From the NCBI RefSeq assembly GCF_014860165.1, contig NZ_JACZKG010000008.1:43012-107011 (forward strand): a stretch of 64,000 bases of DNA, read 5' to 3'. The position numbers were made by a program, and so were the translations under genes. The DNA comes from Devosia sp. (GTDB lineage Bacteria > Pseudomonadota > Alphaproteobacteria > Rhizobiales > Devosiaceae). Below, one piece after another: positions 53,385 to 61,767 of this stretch. Under the pieces are notes generated by a model. That model was not told where the DNA came from. It saw only the letters and a list, made by a program, of their open reading frames with translations, and made no database searches. The stretch's first letter is position 1, and every line of letters starts with the position of its first letter.

Positions 53385-54878
53385 CTATTTGACGCTGGGG
53401 AACGAGAATTCGGCGCCGCCCTTGATGCCGGCGGGCCAGCGGGTGGTGACGGTTTTGAGGCGGGTGTAGAAATGCACGCCTTCGGGGCCGTAGATGGAGT
53501 GATCGCCAAACAGCGAGCGCTTCCAGCCGCCGAAGGAGTGATAGGCGACGGGAACCGGGATCGGCACGTTGATGCCCACCATGCCCACTTCGATCTTGTC
53601 GGCAAATTCGCGGGCGGCGTCGCCGTCGCGGGTGAAAATGGCAGTGCCATTGCCGTATTCGTGGTCGTTGATGAGCTTGACCGCCGCATCATAGGTGTCG
53701 GCGCGGACCACAGAGAGCACAGGGCCGAAGATTTCTTCCTTGTAGATGGTCATGTCTGGCGTGACGTGGTCGAACAGGGTGCCGCCGACATAGTAGCCGC
53801 CTTCATAGCCCTGGAGGGTGAAGCCGCGGCCATCGACAACGAGGTCGGCGCCCTGCTCCACACCAGCGTCGATGTAACCGACGATCTTGTCGCGGTGCAT
53901 CTTGGTGACGACAGGACCCATTTCGGCGTCCTTGTCGGTGGCCGGGCCGATCTTGAGGCTTTCGACGCGTGGCTTGAGCTTGGCGACCAGCGCATCGCCG
54001 GTTTCCTTGCCGACCGGCACGGCAACGGAAATGGCCATGCAGCGTTCGCCCGCCGAGCCATAACCGGCGCCCATCAGCGCATCGGCGACCTGGTCGAGAT
54101 CGGCATCGGGCAGGATGACCATGTGGTTCTTGGCGCCGCCCAGGGCCTGGACGCGCTTACCGGCGCGGGTGCCCCGCTGGTAGACATATTCGGCAATCGG
54201 GGTCGAGCCGACGAAGGAGACCGCCTTGATATCGGGGTGATCGAGAATGCCGTCGACCATTTCCTTGTCGCCATGGACGATATTGAGGATGCCTTCGGGA
54301 AGGCCGGCCTCCATGAAGAGGTTCCAGGCCAGCATGGAGGCGCTGGGATCGCGCTCGGAGGGCTTCAGGATGAAGGCGTTGCCGCAGGCGATGGCGGCCG
54401 GATACATCCACATCGGCACCATGGCCGGGAAGTTGAACGGGGTGATCCCGGCGACGACGCCCAGCGGCTGACGATCGGAATAGGAATCGATGCTCGGGCC
54501 AACATTGCGGCTGAATTCGCCCTTCAATAGCTGCGGGATGCCACAGGCAAAATCGACGCAGTCGATGCCGCGGGCGACTTCGCCAAGGGCGTCATCATGC
54601 ACCTTGCCGTGTTCGCGCGAGATTTCGCGGGCCAGGTCATCGGCATACTGATCGAGCAGCGCCTTGAACTTGAACATGACGCGGGCGCGCTTCATCGGCG
54701 GGGTATTGCCCCAGGCGACCTGCGCCTTTTTCGCCGAAGCAACAGCGTCGTTGAGTTCGCTCATCGTCGAGAGCGGCAGTTCAGCCGAGACCTCGCCGGT
54801 GGCCGGATTGAAGACCGGCACGCGGCGGCCCGAGGAGACATAGCGTTTGCCGGCAACGGCGTTTTCGATGGTGTTCAT
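53385..54878 (-). CDS. mmsA: CoA-acylating methylmalonate-semialdehyde dehydrogenase
   Basis: Aldehyde dehydrogenase of 497 residues. The NAD site is [17 protein letters not shown] with [18 protein letters not shown], and the catalytic cysteine is in [16 protein letters not shown]. The GERCM context and [17 protein letters not shown] mark the MmsA/IolA branch. It converts malonate or methylmalonate semialdehyde to acetyl- or propionyl-CoA. Here it would finish beta-alanine and beta-aminoisobutyrate breakdown. Its ATG shares one base with the aminotransferase stop (TGATG). Confidence 0.94.
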   Translation of the reverse strand: MNTIENAVAGKRYVSSGRRVPVFNPATGEVSAELPLSTMSELNDAVASAKKAQVAWGNTPPMKRARVMFKFKALLDQYADDLAREISREHGKVHDDALGEVARGIDCVDFACGIPQLLKGEFSRNVGPSIDSYSDRQPLGVVAGITPFNFPAMVPMWMYPAAIACGNAFILKPSERDPSASMLAWNLFMEAGLPEGILNIVHGDKEMVDGILDHPDIKAVSFVGSTPIAEYVYQRGTRAGKRVQALGGAKNHMVILPDADLDQVADALMGAGYGSAGERCMAISVAVPVGKETGDALVAKLKPRVESLKIGPATDKDAEMGPVVTKMHRDKIVGYIDAGVEQGADLVVDGRGFTLQGYEGGYYVGGTLFDHVTPDMTIYKEEIFGPVLSVVRADTYDAAVKLINDHEYGNGTAIFTRDGDAAREFADKIEVGMVGINVPIPVPVAYHSFGGWKRSLFGDHSIYGPEGVHFYTRLKTVTTRWPAGIKGGAEFSFPSVK

Positions 54879-56245
54879 CAGTCGATACTCCGCAGGGCGG
54901 TGCGCACGCCGTCGATCAGTTCGCCGATTTGCGACTCAGAAACGATGAGCGGCGGGGACATGGCGATGATGTCGCCGGTGGTGCGGATCAGGTAGCCGGT
55001 CTCGAAGCATTTGAGGAAGGCCGAGAAGGCGCGCTTGGTTGGCTGGCCGGCAATGGGTTCAAGCTCGATGGCGCCGACAAGGCCGATATTCCTGATGTCG
55101 ATGACATGGGGTTCGCCCTTGAGCGAATGCAGCGCATCCTGCCAGATCGGGGCCAGTTCGGCGCCGCGGGTGAGCAGGCCCTCTTCCTTGTAGGTTTCGA
55201 GCGTGGCCAGGCCCGCCGCCGAGGCGATGGGATTACCCGAATAGGTATAGCCGTGGAAAAACTCGATGACGTGTTCGGGGCCCTGCATGAAGGCATCGTG
55301 GATCTCGGAGGAGACCAGCACAGCGCCCATGGGGATGACGCCATTGGTCAGGCCCTTGGCGGTGACCATGATATCGGGCGTGACGCCGAAATAATCGGCG
55401 CCGAATGGGGTACCCAAACGCCCGAAGCCGGTGATGACTTCGTCGAAGATCAGCAGGATGCCATGCTTCTTGGTGATGTCGCGCAGGCGCTGCAGGTAAC
55501 CTGCCGGCGGAATGAGCACGCCGGTGGAGCCGGCCACTGGCTCGACGATGACGGCGGCGATGGTCGAGGCATCATGCAGGGTGATGATGCGCTCGAGCTC
55601 ATCGGCCAGTTCCACGCCATGCTCGGGCAGGCCCTTGGAGAAGGCGTTCTTGCTCAGGTTATGGGTGTGCGGCATGTGGTCGACGCCGGTCAGCAGCGTA
55701 CCGAACATCTTTCTGTTAGTGACGATGCCACCCACCGAAATGCCGCCGAAATTGACGCCGTGATAGCCGCGCTCGCGGCCGATGAGGCGGGAGCGGGCGC
55801 CGTCGCCCTTCACCCGGTGATAGGCCAGCGCCACCTTGAGCGCAGTTTCGACCGACTCGGAACCCGAATTGGTGAACAGCACATGGTTCATGCCATCAGG
55901 GGCGACATCGACGATACGGTTGGCCAGCTCGAACGCCTTGGGGTGACCCATCTGGAAGGCGGGAGCATAATCGAGCTCGGCGGCCTGCCTGGCGATGGCT
56001 TCGACGATTTTGGGACGGGCATGGCCGGCATTGACGCACCACAGGCCAGCCGTGCCATCGAGCACCTGGCGGCCGTCACTGGTGGTGTAGTGCATGTCCT
56101 TGGCGGCAACGAACATGCGCGGGGATTTCTTGAACTGCCGATTTGCCGTAAAGGGCATCCAGAAGGCGCTCAGGTCGTTCGGCACCACGGCATTTGAATT
56201 GGACACGACGGTCTGGCTCCCATTGATTCTGCTCTGGCCTGTCAT
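54878..56245 (-). CDS. Class III aminotransferase, beta-alanine:pyruvate type
   Basis: PLP fold-type I omega-aminotransferase of 455 residues. The N-terminal block is [21 protein letters not shown], followed by [20 protein letters not shown], the PLP contacts [20 protein letters not shown] and [13 protein letters not shown], and the PLP lysine in [17 protein letters not shown]. It should turn beta-alanine into malonate semialdehyde with pyruvate as acceptor. It is the first gene of the operon; the RutR-like box lies 37 bases upstream of its start. The ribosome site is weak (AAGAG). Confidence 0.93.
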   Translation of the reverse strand: MTGQSRINGSQTVVSNSNAVVPNDLSAFWMPFTANRQFKKSPRMFVAAKDMHYTTSDGRQVLDGTAGLWCVNAGHARPKIVEAIARQAAELDYAPAFQMGHPKAFELANRIVDVAPDGMNHVLFTNSGSESVETALKVALAYHRVKGDGARSRLIGRERGYHGVNFGGISVGGIVTNRKMFGTLLTGVDHMPHTHNLSKNAFSKGLPEHGVELADELERIITLHDASTIAAVIVEPVAGSTGVLIPPAGYLQRLRDITKKHGILLIFDEVITGFGRLGTPFGADYFGVTPDIMVTAKGLTNGVIPMGAVLVSSEIHDAFMQGPEHVIEFFHGYTYSGNPIASAAGLATLETYKEEGLLTRGAELAPIWQDALHSLKGEPHVIDIRNIGLVGAIELEPIAGQPTKRAFSAFLKCFETGYLIRTTGDIIAMSPPLIVSESQIGELIDGVRTALRSID

Positions 56246-56281
56246 TTGGCTCTTGACGCGGGACCGTTAAGTCCGGAAATT

Positions 56282-56297
56282 TTGACCAGTTGGAAAA
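56282..56297. promoter_or_regulatory. RutR-type operator in the divergent promoter
   Basis: TTGACCAGTTGGAAAA matches the E. coli RutR consensus TTGACCA-N2-TGGTCAA perfectly in the left half and at five of seven bases in the right half. It lies between the aminotransferase start (56245, minus) and the TetR gene start (56333, plus), so it could control both. Confidence 0.7.
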
Positions 56298-56332
56298 ATG
56301 TTAGCACTCCCAAACTTTCTAGCAAGGCGAAA

Positions 56333-57052
56333 ATGCCGCCGACCAAAGTGAAAAGTGCCGATCCTGCAGCCACCCCCAAGCGCCAGCACAAGGCCGACGC
56401 CAAGGCAGCGGCGCATCCGCATGCCAAGCCGCGCCCGCTGACACGCATCCAGCGCGAAAAGCAGGACGTCATTCTCGAGGCGGCGCTTGAGGTGTTTTCG
56501 GTGCATGGCTTCCGCGGCGCGACGATCGACCAGATCGCCGAAGTGGCCGGGATGAGCAAACCCAACCTGCTCTATTACTTTCCCCGCAAGGAAGAGATCC
56601 ACCGCCGGCTGATGGCAGCCTTGCTCGAAACCTGGCTGGCGCCGCTGCAGAGCATGGATGCCGATGGCGATCCCTTCCCCGAGATCCGCTCCTATATCCG
56701 CCGCAAGCTGGAAATGGCGCGCGACTTTCCGCGCGAGAGCCGGCTGTTCGCCAATGAGATGCTGCAGGGCGCCCCACGCATCATCGAGATGATCGAGGTG
56801 GATCTCAAGAACCTGGTCGACGAAAAGGCCAAGGTGCTGCTGACCTGGATGGACCAGGGCAAGCTGGCCCGCACCGATCCCTATCACCTGATCTTCTCGA
56901 TCTGGGCGACCACGCAGCATTATGCCGACTTTGACGTGCAGGTGCGGGCGGTACTGGGGTCGGGGCGCAATGGCGAAGGCCGGTTCGAGGACGCTGCGCG
57001 CTATCTCGAACAGCTGTTTTTGTATGGCCTGACGCCGCGGCCAAAGGCCTGA
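56333..57052 (+). CDS. rutR: TetR-family regulator, RutR-like
   Basis: Protein of 239 residues with a basic, Ala/Lys-rich N-terminal extension of about 38 residues. The TetR helix-turn-helix follows: EKQDVILEAALEVFSVHGFRGATIDQIAEVAGMSKPNLLYYFPRKEEI. The C-terminal domain shows LPLQSMDADGDPFPEIRSYIRRK and ESRLFANEMLQGAP, typical of RutR, the uracil-sensing regulator. It is divergent from the pyrimidine operon with a RutR-type box between. The start is the ATG five bases after AAGGCG. Confidence 0.88.
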   Translation: MPPTKVKSADPAATPKRQHKADAKAAAHPHAKPRPLTRIQREKQDVILEAALEVFSVHGFRGATIDQIAEVAGMSKPNLLYYFPRKEEIHRRLMAALLETWLAPLQSMDADGDPFPEIRSYIRRKLEMARDFPRESRLFANEMLQGAPRIIEMIEVDLKNLVDEKAKVLLTWMDQGKLARTDPYHLIFSIWATTQHYADFDVQVRAVLGSGRNGEGRFEDAARYLEQLFLYGLTPRPKA

Positions 57053-57064
57053 GCGCCGATTTCG

Positions 57065-57439
57065 TCACAGGGTTGCCACGACCAGCAGGAAGCCGCCGGT
57101 GAGCGCGGTGTTGCTGATGAAGGCGTTGAGGTGATTGACGCGCTCGGCGCCCTGATAGTCCCAGAAATTGTGGAAGATCAGCGTGGCCAGGATGCAGAAG
57201 ACCGCGAGGCCGATGCCGCCATAAAGAGCGAAGGGCCCGATGGCGACCAGTGCGCCACCGACGATTTCCAGCGCGACGCCGGCGATGGCGGCCAAACGCG
57301 GCAGGGGGAGCCCGCGTGACCCGATGAAGCCGGCAAGCCCGTTAATGGCACTGATATTGCGCAGGCCGGCAACGAGGAAGGCACCGCCGATCAGGAGGCG
57401 GGCGACGATGATGAGGGTGGTCTGAAGGTCAATGGTCAT
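57065..57439 (-). CDS. DoxX-family membrane protein
   Basis: Protein of 124 residues with four membrane segments: LIIVARLLIGGAFLVAGLRNI, LAAIAGVALEIVGGALVAIG, GGIGLAVFCILATLIFHNFWDY and NTALTGGFLLVVATL. The first block is the DoxX signature (ARLLIGGAFLVAG). DoxX proteins are linked to redox stress or quinone metabolism, but the exact role is unclear. It is divergent from the 57581 gene, and both may be controlled through the palindrome at 57544. Confidence 0.88.
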   Translation of the reverse strand: MTIDLQTTLIIVARLLIGGAFLVAGLRNISAINGLAGFIGSRGLPLPRLAAIAGVALEIVGGALVAIGPFALYGGIGLAVFCILATLIFHNFWDYQGAERVNHLNAFISNTALTGGFLLVVATL

Positions 57440-57543
57440 GGATTACCGGTCAAGAAGAGTTGCGATACATCCCTGACGGGCGGGATGGGTCGATTTCGAC
57501 ATGCTGCGATCGCCCGAGCAATCTTGACGGGTCGTTCGCCATC

Positions 57544-57563
57544 ACTTAAGCATGTACTTAAGT
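57544..57563. promoter_or_regulatory. Perfect dyad operator between DoxX and RibD-like genes
   Basis: ACTTAAG-N6-CTTAAGT, a perfect seven-base dyad that also reads as a direct repeat of ACTTAAG. It lies 18 bases upstream of the RibD-like start and 105 bases from the DoxX start. ACTTAAGT-type dyads are typical targets of HxlR/MarR-like redox or xenobiotic regulators; none is encoded next to it. Confidence 0.65.
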
Positions 57564-57580
57564 TAATTGGAGGATGCAAG

Positions 57581-58180
57581 ATGGTTAGCGTAGACGCGCA
57601 CATGACGCTATCGCTCGATGGCTTCGGCACGGGACTGAACCAGAGCCGGGAGCGGCCGTTTGGTACGGTCGAGCCAGAGCATTTGCATCGCTGGATGTTC
57701 GAGGATGCCGAGAACAACCGGGCCGAAATCGACGCCATCTGCAATTATGGCGCCTTCATCATGGGGCGGAACATGTTCGCCGCGCCGGGGCCGGATGCCT
57801 GGGAAGACGAGTGGAAGGGCTGGTGGGGGCCGAACCCGCCCTATCATGCGCCGGTCTTCGTGCTGACGCACCATGCCAAGCCGCCGATCGAGATGGAGGG
57901 CGGCACGGTGTTTCACTTCGTGACCGAAGGTCCGGAGGTGGCAATGGCGCGGGCCAAGCAGGTGGCCGGCGACCGCAATGTCGTCATTGCCGGCGGCGTC
58001 AGTACGTTGCGGCACTATCTCAATGCGGGCGCGGTCGACATGCTGCACCTGCAGATCGCGCCAGTGATCCTGGAGCGGGGCGAGCGCCTGTGGGACGGGC
58101 TGAACGCCATTCTCGAACCCATCGGCGCCCGCGCCACCCGCTTCGCCACCCATATGGACTATCGGGTGGCGAAGGGCTGA
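57581..58180 (+). CDS. Dihydrofolate reductase-family (RibD C-terminal-like) protein
   Basis: Protein of 199 residues with the DHFR/RibD_C fold: AHMTLSLDGFGTG at the N-terminus, NYGAFIMGRNMFA, APVFVLTHHAKPPIEMEGGTVFHFVTEG and the NADPH block VVIAGGVSTLRHYLNAGAVDMLHLQIAPVILERGERLWDG. Members are NADPH-dependent reductases of uncertain substrate. The ATG follows GGAGG by eight bases. It is convergent with the DUF4260 gene, three bases apart. Confidence 0.88.
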   Translation: MVSVDAHMTLSLDGFGTGLNQSRERPFGTVEPEHLHRWMFEDAENNRAEIDAICNYGAFIMGRNMFAAPGPDAWEDEWKGWWGPNPPYHAPVFVLTHHAKPPIEMEGGTVFHFVTEGPEVAMARAKQVAGDRNVVIAGGVSTLRHYLNAGAVDMLHLQIAPVILERGERLWDGLNAILEPIGARATRFATHMDYRVAKG

Positions 58181-58183
58181 AGG

Positions 58184-58606
58184 TCAGCGCGTCGCTGTCT
58201 CGGCGCGGCGCGCCTTGCCGATGGGTCCCAGATGGGTGTGCTCGAAGCCGGAGTCGAGCTTGAGGCCGTAGCCCAGCAGGCGGTCGACGCCGATATGGGC
58301 GGTCCAGATGGCGGCGAGGCCAAAGGCCAGGGGACCCGTGGCGAGACCCAGCAAAGCCAGCAGGGCGGGCCCGACATAGGTATGGGCAAGATTATAGGTC
58401 AGCGTTCCCACGGCGGTGGAGCGCAGGTAGCCCAGCATGGCGAGGTCGGGCGCCAGCAGCAGGATGCCGAATGTCAGCCATGACTGACCCAGCCAGGCAT
58501 AGGCGATGATGCCCAGGGCCAGCATGACGCCGCCCTCGAGGCGCTGCAGCAGGCGCGCATTGGTATCGGGAGCGTTGGCGGGTTGCAGGGGGGCGAGGTT
58601 GGTCAT
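58184..58606 (-). CDS. DUF4260 family membrane protein
   Basis: Protein of 140 residues with three or four hydrophobic segments (GGVMLALGIIAYAWLG, LTFGILLLAPDLAMLGYL and ALLALLGLATGPLAFGLAAIW). The C-terminal signature AHIGVDRLLGYGLKLDSGFEHTHLG is characteristic of DUF4260. The function is unknown. The start ATG is preceded by AAGGA. The gene is monocistronic. Confidence 0.88.
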   Translation of the reverse strand: MTNLAPLQPANAPDTNARLLQRLEGGVMLALGIIAYAWLGQSWLTFGILLLAPDLAMLGYLRSTAVGTLTYNLAHTYVGPALLALLGLATGPLAFGLAAIWTAHIGVDRLLGYGLKLDSGFEHTHLGPIGKARRAETATR

Positions 58607-58703
58607 GGGTGGTTCCTTTCTCTGTGATGGAGAAATTAGCCCAATCATCCACGTTTTGCTTTTGCCCATGACTGCAGGCAATTCATTCAAAAATGAATAG
58701 GTC

Positions 58704-59780
58704 CTAGGCTGTGACCAGCAGTTCCGGAACGACCATAGTCGGGCTCGCGTCATCGCCAGCGAAGCGGAATGTGCTGCCCGGGACCGATTTGGCGCGGTAG
58801 AGCGCGGCATCGGCCGCCCCCATCAGCGTCGAGGGCGGCAGGCCCAGCGCCCCGGCGGGGACGATGCCCAGGCTCACGCCGACCCGCATTGCCCTGCCCT
58901 CAAGCTCGATCGGTTGCTCGATCGCGGCGATGCATTGCTGCGCCAGGGCGGCCAGGGCCGACCGGGTGGGCCGGCTAGTGCAGAGCAAGACGAATTCGTC
59001 GCCACCCAGCCGCGCCAGCAGGTCCGCGGGATAGAGCAGGCGCGACAGGCGGGCCCCGACGGTGCGCAGCACTTCGTCACCGGCGGCATGGCCGAAGGCG
59101 TCGTTGATGTCCTTGAAGCGGTCGAGATCGAGGATGAGAATGGCGAAGGGCGTCGCGGTCCGGGCCAGGTCATCGAGGGCGGTCTCGAAGGCCAGCCGAT
59201 TGGCCAGCCCCGTCACCACGTCGCTGCGGGACTGGCGATGGGCCAGTTGCCGCTGGCGCTCGATATCGGCGACCACGCGGCGCAGTTGCAGCATGACGCC
59301 CAGCACCAGCAGCAGCATGCCCCCGATGATGGGCAGACGAACGGGCGCAAACTGGCGAAAGGTTCTTTCGGCCAGGTCCGAGCGCGTCCAGGTGAGGTAG
59401 CTGCCCGAAGGGCCCTGCTCGGCGAGGAGCGGGACCTGCTGGAGCCTGGAATCGGTTTCGAGCCTGTCCGAGAGGTGGGCGTTGGACAGGCCGGCGACCT
59501 TGCCGAGGGCAATGACGTGCTCGTCGGTCAGCGCGCCGTGGATGGTCACCATGGCGTCAATGGCATTGGCAGCGCGCAGGCGCTCGTTGGCGAGATCGGC
59601 GTCGTCGAGACTGCGCATGACCTGCAAGGCCGTGCCGATCAGCAGCACGGCGGCAACCACCAGACCGACCGCGCACAGCACTACCAGCCGGCCGATCGTC
59701 CTGATGCCATGATGCTCGTCCCGTCGGGCCGCTGCTGTCGCAGACGGCGCGCCGGGCCGATGGGGAAATAGAAATGTCAT
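58704..59780 (-). CDS. Membrane-bound diguanylate cyclase (GGDEF)
   Basis: Protein of 358 residues. Two membrane segments (IGRLVVLCAVGLVVAAVLLIGTAL near 30 and LPIIGGMLLLVLGVMLQL near 150) enclose a periplasmic sensor of about 95 residues. The GGDEF domain follows: DVVTGLANRLAFETAL, LILDLDRFKDINDAFGHAAGDEVL and the active site RLGGDEFVLL. The RxxD inhibitory site is not obvious; the position five before GGDEF reads LLAR. It should make cyclic di-GMP in response to a periplasmic cue. No EAL partner is nearby. Confidence 0.93.
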   Translation of the reverse strand: MTFLFPHRPGAPSATAAARRDEHHGIRTIGRLVVLCAVGLVVAAVLLIGTALQVMRSLDDADLANERLRAANAIDAMVTIHGALTDEHVIALGKVAGLSNAHLSDRLETDSRLQQVPLLAEQGPSGSYLTWTRSDLAERTFRQFAPVRLPIIGGMLLLVLGVMLQLRRVVADIERQRQLAHRQSRSDVVTGLANRLAFETALDDLARTATPFAILILDLDRFKDINDAFGHAAGDEVLRTVGARLSRLLYPADLLARLGGDEFVLLCTSRPTRSALAALAQQCIAAIEQPIELEGRAMRVGVSLGIVPAGALGLPPSTLMGAADAALYRAKSVPGSTFRFAGDDASPTMVVPELLVTA

Positions 59781-60293
59781 TGCCTGCGTCCTAAGCGCGG
59801 CAAGTCTGACTCCGAAGTCATTGGCAAAGGGTTATCGCCGGCACCGAAAGTGCGCCGGTATGCACCGGCGGGGGCGCCATGACATTTCCGCGGGGGTGCC
59901 CGGCCAGCCGGTCCCCGCCCGATCGAGCCGCCGCAATCGCGCCACAATCGGCCGAAAACGGCCGCCTCATGGTCCAGATTTCCTGCGGAACCACCCGCAA
60001 TGTACGATTTTGGGACAGTTGCCGGGGAACTGTGACGTCATGGCCACAGCGGGCAAGATGAATCCAGCATCGGGCCGATCGCTGCTGCGCGCTGCTACGG
60101 AATCGCGCGATCGCGGATTCATTTTCTTCAGTTGTGCCGATCGGTTCAGCAACAGGGCGGAAATATTGCCGCAACTGCTGCAGCATAAGCGCAACACAGG
60201 CCCAGGTCCGGCCTGATGTGGCCAGCATGGGCACATTGTGGCCGGCACGGCCCGCTAGTGAGCACTCACCATAACTGAAGTGAGTGTCTGAGT
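59781..60293. other. 513-bp intergenic region
   Basis: I find no convincing gene here. It holds a perfect hairpin CGCCGGT-ATGC-ACCGGCG at 59853-59870. Near the rlpA end it has nested palindromes: GTGAGCACTCAC at 60258-60269 and CACTCAC...GTGAGTG at 60263-60286. The latter probably mark an operator for rlpA. Confidence 0.6.
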
Positions 60294-60647
60294 TTGATTA
60301 GAAAAGCCGTTTCCGTCGCCGCAGTTGCTGCAGCTTTCCTCACCCTTTCCACTGCAGCCTATGCCCAATGCGGCGGCGCCTCCTGGTACGGTCCCGGTTT
60401 CAACGGGAAACGGGCCGCGTCAGGGGAAATCTTCAACGAGAACGCCATGACGGCGGCGCATCGTTCCCTCCCCTTCGGCACCAAGGTCTCGGTCGTTGAC
60501 CAGCGGACCGGCGAAGAGGTCCAGGTCACCATCAACGATCGCGGGCCGTTCCACGGCAGCCGCATCATCGACCTTTCCAAGGCTGCGGCCACCAAGCTGG
60601 GCTTCCGCAATCGCGGCACGACCTCGGTCTGCATCAGCCAGCTCTGA
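60294..60647 (+). CDS. Short RlpA-like septal-ring lytic transglycosylase domain protein
   Basis: Protein of 117 residues starting at TTG, with a signal peptide (AVSVAAVAAAFLTLSTAAYAQ) and a double-psi beta-barrel. The RlpA core is complete: GGASWYGPGFNGKRAASGEIFNENAMTAAHRSLPFGTKV, then TINDRGPFHGSRIIDLSKAAATKLGF. The catalytic Glu/His/Asp-type residues are in GEIF, AAHRSLPFG and NDRGPF. There is no lipobox and no SPOR domain, so it is a free periplasmic enzyme rather than the anchored septal form. Two cysteines flank the domain and may form a disulfide. Confidence 0.88.
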   Translation: MIRKAVSVAAVAAAFLTLSTAAYAQCGGASWYGPGFNGKRAASGEIFNENAMTAAHRSLPFGTKVSVVDQRTGEEVQVTINDRGPFHGSRIIDLSKAAATKLGFRNRGTTSVCISQL

Positions 60648-60677
60648 TTTCTGAACGAAATCCAACCGGATATGAAC

Positions 60678-60706
60678 AGGGCCGCTCCTTGATGGGGCGG
60701 CCCTTT
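60678..60706. terminator. Bidirectional terminator between rlpA-like and AKR genes
   Basis: Eleven-base stem AGGGCCGCTCC / GGGGCGGCCCT (one G-T pair) with a five-base loop and TTTC on the plus side. It lies between convergent genes. Confidence 0.8.
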
Positions 60707-60711
60707 CGCTG

Positions 60712-61674
60712 TCAGCGCAGGCCCAGCGCCTCGATGGCGGCGCGCTGCTCGGCATCGAGGGGGCCGCGCCGCTCGGCCAGCAGGGCGGCATCGAGCTCGG
60801 CGACGTTCTTGACGCCCAGCACCAGGGTATCGACGCCCTCAATGCCCAGAGCGTAGCGATGGGCCACGATGGCCGGGTCCTCGCCCCATTGGGCGCAGAG
60901 GGCACGATAGGGCGCGGCGCGGCGGAAGTCCTCCGAGGTCGGGGAATTGTCCGCCCGGTCGAGGCCCGAGGTCAGCGCACCGGCCTGCACCGCGCGGACG
61001 CCCATGACGCCGACGCCATTGGCCTGCGCGGCGGCGATGACGTCGCGCGGGCGTGGGGCGAGGCCGGTGCCGTTCATTTCGCCGGGACTATCGAGCAAGT
61101 TGGCGATGGCCTGCACCGCGGCAGGGCGGGACCCTTCCGAGAGGGCCTCGATGGTGGCGGCGGCATGGTTGATGCCGGTAATGCCCCAATGGCCGATCAG
61201 TCCTTCCTCCACCAGCCGGGCGAAAGCCGGGCGGACGGCGGCGCGATAGAGCGACAAAGCGGTGGAGCGTTCGTCGCGGGGCGGCTGGCCGGCGGGGTAT
61301 TGGAAGTCATCGGGACGGATTTCGCTGTGCAGCAGCATCATGTCGACCCGTTCGAGCCGCATATCCTTGAGGCTGGCTTCAAGCGAGCGGCGCAGGCGGG
61401 GATAGACCTCATCCGCGGGCACGGTGCCAAGGCCATGCTTGGTGGTGACGCGGACGCCGGGCGGCAGCTTGCCTTCGAAGGCGCGGCCGATCATTGCTTC
61501 GCAGATCTTGTAGCCAGGCGCCGCATCGATGAGATCGATGCCATTGTCGACGGCGTGGCGAAGCGTCGCCACCGCGTCGTCCTCGGAGGTTGGGCCCCAG
61601 ACCTGGCCGATGCCACCACCGCCCAAAGTGAGGCGGCTGACCGGGCCAAACGTGCCAAGAGTATTGATTTGCAT
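60712..61674 (-). CDS. Aldo/keto reductase
   Basis: Beta/alpha-barrel oxidoreductase of 320 residues. Visible blocks are LTLGGGGIGQVWG, DNGIDLIDAAPGYKICEAMIG (catalytic Asp and Tyr), VTTKHGLGT (Lys; His expected later) and MMLLHSEIRPDDFQYP. Near the end, IEGVDTLVLGVKNVAELDAAL forms the cofactor site. It belongs to the short bacterial AKR branch near L-galactose dehydrogenase or pyridoxal reductase types; the substrate is unknown. GGAG lies seven bases before the ATG. It follows a second AKR gene on the same strand. Confidence 0.88.
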   Translation of the reverse strand: MQINTLGTFGPVSRLTLGGGGIGQVWGPTSEDDAVATLRHAVDNGIDLIDAAPGYKICEAMIGRAFEGKLPPGVRVTTKHGLGTVPADEVYPRLRRSLEASLKDMRLERVDMMLLHSEIRPDDFQYPAGQPPRDERSTALSLYRAAVRPAFARLVEEGLIGHWGITGINHAAATIEALSEGSRPAAVQAIANLLDSPGEMNGTGLAPRPRDVIAAAQANGVGVMGVRAVQAGALTSGLDRADNSPTSEDFRRAAPYRALCAQWGEDPAIVAHRYALGIEGVDTLVLGVKNVAELDAALLAERRGPLDAEQRAAIEALGLR

Positions 61675-61767
61675 GTCTATTCTCCGTTTCAGGCGGCGTT
61701 GTCGGGTCGGCGCAGGAGCTCAGGCGTGAGCCTGATTGCGGCGAGTCGGGTTTCGGTCGCGACCGTT

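Noticed and set aside
59979..60010. GGAAC element that might be a second EcfG promoter
   Set aside because: No CGTT-like -10 element occurs at 16 or 17 bases; the nearest match is at the wrong spacing.
59821..60216. 131-codon plus-strand frame in the gap before the RlpA-like gene
   Set aside because: Composition is Arg/Pro/Ser-rich with no ribosome site or motif, so I treat the region as non-coding.
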